This document shows positions 6,624-10,977 of a stretch of DNA of 10,977 bases, piece after piece. The notes under the pieces are model-generated. The model worked only from the letters and a program-made list of their open reading frames with translations. It made no database searches and was not told the origin of the DNA. Both the position numbers and the translations under genes were made by a program. Position 1 is the stretch's first letter, and every line of letters starts with the position of its first letter. The stretch lies in the NCBI GenBank assembly GCA_009885425.1, contig VFKS01000178.1, positions 1-10,977 of the forward strand, in the 5' to 3' direction. The DNA comes from Novosphingobium sp. GTDB lineage: Bacteria > Pseudomonadota > Alphaproteobacteria > Sphingomonadales > Sphingomonadaceae.

Positions 6624-6956
6624 GTGGTCAAAGTCACTTTCATCAGTGCCAATGGCGACCGGGTTGAAGCCGAAGGCCAGCCCGGCCAGCGCCTGCTCGA
6701 ACTGGCCCAGACCGCCGACCAACCGCTGGAGGGCACCTGCGAAGGGCAGATGGCCTGCTCGACCTGCCACGTGATCGTGACGCCCGACTGGTTCGGTAAG
6801 CTCCCCCGCGCCAGCGAGGACGAGGAAGACATGCTCGACCTCGCCGCCGGGGTAGCCCGCACCAGCCGCCTGTCCTGTCAGATCGAACTCACCGACGCAC
6901 TTGATGGGTTGGAAGTGCGCATTCCGGGGGAGAGCCGCGACATGCAGCGGCGCTAG
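6624..6956 (+). CDS. [2Fe-2S] ferredoxin, adrenodoxin/ISC Fdx type
   Basis: Seen: 110 residues from GTG 6624. GGAG at 6611-6614, inside the end of the cysteine desulfurase gene, lies nine bases upstream, and the N-terminus MVKVTFISANGDRVEAE fits the family; extending the frame upstream only reads through the previous gene. The four cluster ligands have the vertebrate/adrenodoxin pattern: C39 and C45 (CEGQMAC), C48 (STC), and C85 (RLSCQIELTDALDGLEVRIP). An acidic segment ASEDEEDMLD (63-72) is the usual partner-binding helix. Known: such ferredoxins donate electrons to Fe-S cluster assembly or to P450 and related oxygenases. Inference: linkage to the cysteine desulfurase favours the Fe-S assembly role. 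The convergent secreted-protein gene ends 10 bp away, with no terminator visible. Confidence 0.94.
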   Translation: MVKVTFISANGDRVEAEGQPGQRLLELAQTADQPLEGTCEGQMACSTCHVIVTPDWFGKLPRASEDEEDMLDLAAGVARTSRLSCQIELTDALDGLEVRIPGESRDMQRR

Positions 6957-6966
6957 GTCCGGAAGC

Positions 6967-7362
6967 TCAGTTGCCGGTGACGGCCGAAGGACCTGCGCGT
7001 AATGCGGAATACTTGGCCTCAGCCTGATACATCTTGTCGGTTCCCGCGGCGATCAGTTGCTCGCCTTTGATGCGGTCGGATTCAGCCTGGCGGCGCTGCT
7101 CATCGGCCTTCGCCATGGCGTCACGCGCGCGCACCAGCTTCTTTTCGGCGTCGGCAGCCTTGCCATTGCTCTTGTCAATGATGCGCCGACCCTTGGCGAC
7201 GTCCTTCTTTCCGTCGGACCAATCCGAGCCATAGTCAGCGATCTGATTGCCACGCTGGGACATCCGCTGGCCGTCATCATTTGCAGCCGCTCCTGAAACT
7301 GACCCGAATCCAAGTAGCAAGGCAGGGGCAAACGCAAGCGTCATCAATTTGATCGTTTTCAT
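6967..7362 (-). CDS. Secreted, highly charged helical protein of unknown function
   Basis: Seen: 131 residues. A standard signal peptide (MKTIKLM, hydrophobic core to about residue 20, cleavage probably after GAAA around 27) precedes a charged helical region (about 48-118) rich in Lys, Arg, Asp, Glu and Ala, with KKDVAKGRR, AEKKLVRARDAMAKADEQRRQAESDRIKGEQLIAAGTDKM spread over 52-111. This looks like a coiled coil or long single helix. No Cys follows the signal, so it is not a lipoprotein; it should be periplasmic or exported. AGGA seven bases before the ATG supports the start. I do not recognise a named family. Its promoter must lie in the AT-rich spacer upstream, but none stands out. Confidence 0.8.
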   Translation of the reverse strand: MKTIKLMTLAFAPALLLGFGSVSGAAANDDGQRMSQRGNQIADYGSDWSDGKKDVAKGRRIIDKSNGKAADAEKKLVRARDAMAKADEQRRQAESDRIKGEQLIAAGTDKMYQAEAKYSALRAGPSAVTGN

Positions 7363-7717
7363 CTGATAATCCTAAAAAATAAGGCAATAATTTGGGATGA
7401 AAACAATTTATGACGCGATATGTTCCGACCATGGATTTTGCCAGCTTTGAAATCTGGAAATTTTTTCGGGATATTCATAAATCAGCGTGTTAGTTTGATG
7501 GATATTCGCACAAATTCGATATCGGAAATAAAATATTGTATCTCGTTTTTTTACGAATTATTGTCGGAGCAATTGGCAATATCCTCGCTTCGTCAGACCA
7601 CCACGGCACAGGTGCGGTACGGGTGACGGTATGATCCGCTGTCAGCAACTATTCTCTATGGATAAGGTGCAGGTCTGGCTTGGGAGCGGAATCGCGGCCT
7701 GCTAGGGCGGCGCCAGC
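7363..7717. other. Gene-free spacer, partly very AT-rich, between the secreted-protein gene and parC
   Basis: This 355-bp stretch holds the divergent upstream regions of two genes. At 7441-7560 only 37 of 120 bases are G or C (31%), far below the surrounding genes. It contains a hairpin-plus-T-run at 7441-7466, two copies of GGATATTC (7469-7476 and 7500-7507), the palindrome CGATATCG (7517-7524), and TCGT/ACGA around a T-run (7533-7546). From about 7585 the sequence returns to normal GC. A 68-codon open frame (7420-7626) crosses it but has no coding look. No tRNA or known RNA is recognised. Confidence 0.6.
7441..7466 (+). terminator. Terminator-like hairpin with T-run in the AT-rich spacer
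   Basis: CCAG (7441-7444) and CTGG (7454-7457) can pair, with inner TT/AA after a mismatch, and six T follow at 7461-7466. It resembles a weak intrinsic terminator reading rightward. No plus-strand gene ends close upstream (the ferredoxin stops at 6956), so if real it would end an unannotated transcript. Confidence 0.25.
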
Positions 7718-10003
7718 ATGACCACCGATACAACTGAACCCGATCCCTTCGATGCTATCGTCGACGCGCCGTTCGATAGTGCGCTGTCCGAGCGCTACCT
7801 CGTCTATGCGCTGTCTACGATCACGGCGCGGTCGCTGCCGGATCTGCGCGATGGGTTGAAGCCGGTCCACCGCCGCCTGCTGTGGGCGATGCGGCAGTTG
7901 AAGCTCAATCCCAACGATGCCTTCAAGAAATCGGCGCGTGTGGTGGGCGATGTGATCGGCAAGTATCACCCGCACGGCGACCAGTCGGTCTATGATGCGA
8001 TGGTCCGGCTCGCGCAGGATTTCAGCCTGCGTTATCCGCTGGTCGAAGGGCAGGGCAATTTCGGCAATATCGACGGCGATAACGCCGCTGCCTATCGCTA
8101 TACCGAAGCCCGCCTGACCAAAACTGCGATCCAGCTGATGTCGGGGCTCGATGAAGGTACGGTCACTTTCATCCCGACCTACAATGGCGAAGAAGAAGAG
8201 CCGGAGATCTTCCCCGGCATTTTCCCCAACCTGCTGGCCAATGGTTCAAGCGGGATCGCGGTTGGCATGGCCACCAATATCCCCAGCCACAACGTTGCCG
8301 AGATCATCGATGCCACGCTGTTGCTAGTCGACAACCCGCAGGTCGAGCACAGCGAATTGATGCAGGTGTTTCGCGGGCCCGATTTCCCGACCGGCGGCGT
8401 AGTGGTGGAAAGCGCCGCGACGCTCAGCGCGGCTTACGAGACGGGCAGGGGCGCCATGCGGGTGCGCGGGCGCTTTTCAACCGGGCGCAATTCCGACGGG
8501 ACTTGGGAAGAAACCGGCATTGAGAAACTGCCGGGCGGGCAGTGGCAACTGGTGATCACCGAAATCCCCTATCAGCTGCAAAAGGGCAAGCTGATCGAAC
8601 AGGTCGCCCAGCTGATTGCTGACAAGAAGTTGCCGATTCTGGAAGACATCCGCGACGAGAGTGACGAGGTGATCCGGCTGGTCTTCGTGCCCAAAAGCCG
8701 CAATGTCGATCCAGAACTGCTCAAGCAGAGCCTGTTCAAGCTGACCGATCTGGAAACGCGGTTCAACCTCAACCTCAACGTGCTCGATGCCGGGCGCACT
8801 CCAGGGGTGATGGGGATCAAGCTGCTGCTGCAGCAATGGGTGATCGCCCAGATCGACATCCTGCTGCGCCGCACCCAGCACCGGCTGGACAAGATCGCCG
8901 ACCGGCTGGAACTGCTCGATGGCTATATCATCGCGTTCCTCAACCTTGACCGGATCATCGAGATTATCCGGACCGAGGATGAGCCCAAGCCAATCATGAT
9001 GGCCGAATTTGGCCTGACCGATCGGCAGGCCGAAGCGATCCTCAATATGCGGCTGCGCAGCCTGCGGCGGCTGGAGGAAATGGAGCTGCGGCGCGAGCGG
9101 GATACCTTGCTGGCTGAAAAGGAAGAGCTCGAGAAGCTGCTCGAAAGCCCGGCCCGCCAGCGCACCAGGCTCAAGCGCGACCTGACCAACCTGCGCAAGG
9201 ATTACGGCGAGGATACCCTGCTGGGCCGCCGCCGCACGACCATCGCCGAAGCCGCGCCGACCATCGAATTCAGCATGGATGCGATGATCGAAAAGGCGCC
9301 GGTCACGGTGATACTCTCGGCCAAGGGCTGGATCCGGGGCGCGAGTGGGCATGAGGCGTTGGACAAGGATTTCAAGTTCAAGGAAGGCGATGGCCCGGCT
9401 CACGCGCTCCATGCCCAGACCACCGACAAGCTGCTAATCGCCTGCGACAATGGCCGGTTCTACACGCTGGGCTGTGACAAGCTGCCCGGCGCGCGCGGGT
9501 TTGGTGAGCCGATCCGGACGATGATCGATATCGACGCCGGGGCCGAGATCGTCGCGCTGCTGGTCTATCGCCCCAAGGCGCAGCTGCTGCTGGCCAGCGA
9601 CGCCGGACGCGGCTTTGCCGCAGAGGCGGATGAGTTGCTGGCCGAAACCCGCAAAGGCCGCGGCGTGATGACCACCAAGCCGGGCGTGAAGCTGGCCGTG
9701 GTCCGCGAAATTCCGCCCGAGCACGATCACATCGCGGTGGTCGGCGATAACCGCAAGCTGGTGATCTTCAGCCTTGAGGAACTGCCGGTGCTGGCCAAAG
9801 GCCAGGGCGTCACCCTGCAACGCTACCGCGACGGCGGGCTAGCCGATGCGATCACGCTGAAGCTGGACGAAGGACTAAGCTGGAAGATGGGCGGCGATAC
9901 CGGCCGGACCCGGACCGAAAGCGACATGATGCTGTGGAAGGTCGCGCGCGGCGCGGCAGGCAGGATGCCGCCGACCGGGTTTCCTAGGGACAACAAGTTT
10001 TAG
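7718..10003 (+). CDS. parC: DNA topoisomerase IV subunit A
   Basis: ParC is the DNA-cleaving subunit of topoisomerase IV, which with ParE separates replicated chromosomes. Seen: 761 residues, normal for alphaproteobacterial ParC and shorter than GyrA. The winged-helix part has [17 protein letters not shown] (42-58) and [20 protein letters not shown] (83-102). The catalytic Tyr is Y128 in [10 protein letters not shown], preceded by R127. [12 protein letters not shown] (110-121) and the IPSHN block are typical. A coiled coil (about 430-490) leads to a C-terminal part consistent with a degenerate beta-pinwheel; no clear GyrA box (QRRGGKG) is seen, which separates it from GyrA. The position matching E. 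coli Ser80 is Gln (Q89) and that matching Glu84 is Asp (D93). The ATG is preceded by GGGCGG. The last four bases overlap the stop of the convergent protease gene. Confidence 0.95.
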   Translation: MTTDTTEPDPFDAIVDAPFDSALSERYLVYALSTITARSLPDLRDGLKPVHRRLLWAMRQLKLNPNDAFKKSARVVGDVIGKYHPHGDQSVYDAMVRLAQDFSLRYPLVEGQGNFGNIDGDNAAAYRYTEARLTKTAIQLMSGLDEGTVTFIPTYNGEEEEPEIFPGIFPNLLANGSSGIAVGMATNIPSHNVAEIIDATLLLVDNPQVEHSELMQVFRGPDFPTGGVVVESAATLSAAYETGRGAMRVRGRFSTGRNSDGTWEETGIEKLPGGQWQLVITEIPYQLQKGKLIEQVAQLIADKKLPILEDIRDESDEVIRLVFVPKSRNVDPELLKQSLFKLTDLETRFNLNLNVLDAGRTPGVMGIKLLLQQWVIAQIDILLRRTQHRLDKIADRLELLDGYIIAFLNLDRIIEIIRTEDEPKPIMMAEFGLTDRQAEAILNMRLRSLRRLEEMELRRERDTLLAEKEELEKLLESPARQRTRLKRDLTNLRKDYGEDTLLGRRRTTIAEAAPTIEFSMDAMIEKAPVTVILSAKGWIRGASGHEALDKDFKFKEGDGPAHALHAQTTDKLLIACDNGRFYTLGCDKLPGARGFGEPIRTMIDIDAGAEIVALLVYRPKAQLLLASDAGRGFAAEADELLAETRKGRGVMTTKPGVKLAVVREIPPEHDHIAVVGDNRKLVIFSLEELPVLAKGQGVTLQRYRDGGLADAITLKLDEGLSWKMGGDTGRTRTESDMMLWKVARGAAGRMPPTGFPRDNKF

Positions 10004-10623
10004 CCCTTCGGTACCAAAATCAGCTTGTTGCCCTCAACCCGCCAGCTGGCTAGCTGACTGAGCAGGTTCATGCCGATGACGTTGGTCTTGTCATGGCCGC
10101 TGGTCGGCACGGCTACCTCCAGATTCTGCACGGTGATCCCGCCAAAGCTGAGCGTGCGGGCGCGGCCGATGGTGGCCCCAATCGTGCCGTTGGCGGTTTC
10201 CAGCTCGAGCGGTAACAGGTCTGCGGCTGGGGAAATCCCGGCGGCGCCAGCGGCGGCGCGGCTCATTCCGGTGAACGAGGCACCAGTGTCGATCAGGAAT
10301 TCCTGGGACTGTCCGTTGACCTGCGCCTCAACCCAAAAATGGCCGTCGCTGGCCAAAGGCACGATGGTTTCGCGGCCCTTGACGGTCACGGCCGGACGGC
10401 TGCCAAATTCAAAAGCCGCGTCTGATTTCTCGGCTTCCATGGCCGAGATGCCGACCTGCAACAACAGCACAGCGATCAGGCCGAGATAGCCGAACCGGCG
10501 CATCAGGGTGGCCCTTGCCGGATGATCACGTTCGAGCATCCAGCCCGCCGTGGCGAACAGGATCGCGACCACCGCCACGATCAGCAGTGGATATTGGGTG
10601 GCCAGATCGACCAGATTGCTCAT
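10000..10623 (-). CDS. Membrane-anchored retropepsin-like aspartic protease (TIGR02281/clan AA type)
   Basis: Seen: 207 residues from ATG 10621-10623, which overlaps the stop of the upstream gene as ATGA; a longer frame to 10692 is just the end of that gene in another phase. Two membrane helices (about 11-28 and 45-61) are followed by a soluble domain. That domain has [22 protein letters not shown] with the catalytic Asp in D112-[33 protein letters not shown] (141-163), and [23 protein letters not shown] (181-203), the full single-domain retropepsin order. One Asp per chain means it should act as a homodimer. Known: the family includes Rickettsia APRc and Caulobacter PerP-like proteases acting in the periplasm. 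Inference: the protease domain faces the periplasm; the substrate is unknown. The stop TAA overlaps the end of parC. Confidence 0.9.
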   Translation of the reverse strand: MSNLVDLATQYPLLIVAVVAILFATAGWMLERDHPARATLMRRFGYLGLIAVLLLQVGISAMEAEKSDAAFEFGSRPAVTVKGRETIVPLASDGHFWVEAQVNGQSQEFLIDTGASFTGMSRAAAGAAGISPAADLLPLELETANGTIGATIGRARTLSFGGITVQNLEVAVPTSGHDKTNVIGMNLLSQLASWRVEGNKLILVPKG

Positions 10624-10977
10624 GGCCGCCGCGCCAGCTGTGCATCGAGCAAGGCGGGCACGGCGGCATCGTCGAAGCTGCTGGCGATCCACCCGGCCTC
10701 AACCGCCTGAAGCAAGCGCGACACCTCTGGCCCGACCGTCACCCCGCGTGCGACCACGTCGCCGCCCTTGAGCGGGAACACCGGGATGTCCCAGCCGCTG
10801 AGCGGCGCAACGCTGGCGCCGGTCAGCAGCAACCGGTCCAGCGCGGCGGGGCGGCCGAGGCGATAGGCGAGGGCGCGGGCGGTCAATTCCTCCCCGGCAC
10901 GGGGAGGGGGACCAGCGAAGCTGGTGGAGGGGGCTATCGTTTCAGCGCTGTCTTTGTTGGTCTGGGCTTGGAGGCCA
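10620..10977 (-). CDS. cca: CCA-adding tRNA nucleotidyltransferase, C-terminal part (partial at window edge)
   Basis: Seen: a minus-strand frame open from the window edge to a TGA at 10620-10622, about 118 residues. The last third, WDIPVFPLKGGDVVARGVTVGPEVSRLLQAVEAGWIASSF, matches the C-terminal end of alphaproteobacterial CCA-adding enzymes (FPLKGxDLxxxGxxxGPEVxxLLxxxExxWI). The catalytic head domain, with its DxD metal site, would lie outside the window. Known: the enzyme adds or repairs the 3' CCA of tRNAs. A TTG at 10884-10886 can look like a start but is internal, since the frame stays open beyond it. At 10887-10934 the coding sequence contains a palindromic repeat that adds 16 residues (APSTSFAGPPPRAGEE) just before the LTARALAYRLGR helix. 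The stop overlaps the protease ATG by 4 bp, so the two genes are probably one transcription unit. Confidence 0.82.
   Translation of the reverse strand, partial: GLQAQTNKDSAETIAPSTSFAGPPPRAGEELTARALAYRLGRPAALDRLLLTGASVAPLSGWDIPVFPLKGGDVVARGVTVGPEVSRLLQAVEAGWIASSFDDAAVPALLDAQLARRP
10887..10934 (-). repeat. Double-hairpin palindromic repeat inserted in frame within the CCA-adding enzyme gene
   Basis: Two adjacent perfect inverted repeats are seen on the plus strand: CCTCCCCG/CGGGGAGG (10889-10896 and 10900-10907, loop GCA) and ACCAGC/GCTGGT (10911-10916 and 10920-10925, loop GAA), followed by GGAGGGGG. The unit strongly resembles a small dispersed palindromic repeat that I recall between genes in sphingomonads and other alphaproteobacteria. 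Here its 48 nt keep the reading frame. No other copy is present in this window; exact borders are estimates. Confidence 0.65.

Noticed and set aside
7420..7626. 68-codon frame (or 42 codons from an internal ATG at 7498) in the AT-rich spacer
   Set aside because: No ribosome site, AT-driven residue composition and no domain. It crosses from low-GC to normal-GC sequence, which suggests chance openness.
8477..9412. 311-codon open frame on the minus strand opposite parC
   Set aside because: Antisense to conserved parC sequence, with Leu/Gln/Asp-rich low-complexity composition typical of a shadow frame and no recognisable domain.
10884..10886. TTG as the start of a separate 88-residue protein
   Set aside because: The frame continues open upstream to the window edge and the product is the C-terminal end of a known larger enzyme, so the TTG is an internal Leu codon.

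Overview
The window looks like chromosomal DNA of a high-GC alphaproteobacterium, most likely from the Sphingomonadales (Sphingomonas/Novosphingobium/Erythrobacter type). This rests on a ChvI-like response regulator divergent from pckA, the style of the ParC and CCA-adding enzyme sequences, and the coding GC bias. No phage, plasmid, CRISPR or tRNA gene is visible. The content is mostly housekeeping plus a group of small, poorly characterised proteins.

Layout. 1-270 (minus): start of a chvI-type response regulator, cut by the window edge. 271-525: divergent control region. 526-2127 (plus): pckA, PEP carboxykinase (ATP), followed by a hairpin terminator. 2174-2372 (plus): remnant of a conserved small gene that has lost its middle. 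2432-4674: small proteins, namely a short protein with a DxDxDG tail, a DUF4345-type four-helix membrane protein, a DUF3597-type protein on the other strand, a DUF937-type protein with a tail like that of the first, and a two-helix membrane peptide. Two hairpin terminators (3176-3211 and 4695-4723) separate the convergent genes.

4738-5394 (minus): a COG2945-type alpha/beta hydrolase, divergent from a cysteine desulfurase (5528-6619, plus) that is tightly coupled to a [2Fe-2S] ferredoxin (6624-6956). These two form a small Fe-S/sulfur operon with no scaffold or Suf genes in the window. 6967-7362 (minus): a secreted, highly charged helical protein of unknown role. 7363-7717: a gene-free and partly strikingly AT-rich spacer. 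7718-10003 (plus): parC, topoisomerase IV subunit A. 10000-10623 (minus): a membrane-anchored retropepsin-like aspartic protease overlapping the 3' end of parC by 4 bp. 10620-10977 (minus): the C-terminal part of a CCA-adding tRNA nucleotidyltransferase, overlapping the protease start by 4 bp.

The observations most worth a second look are four. A 48-nt palindromic repeat sits in frame inside the CCA-adding enzyme gene. A gene after pckA appears to have been destroyed by a deletion between short repeats. The small-protein cluster holds two proteins with a shared calcium-loop-like tail. The low-GC spacer before parC is unexplained. I do not see a complete, clearly new multi-gene system; the small-protein cluster is the nearest candidate and its function is unknown.
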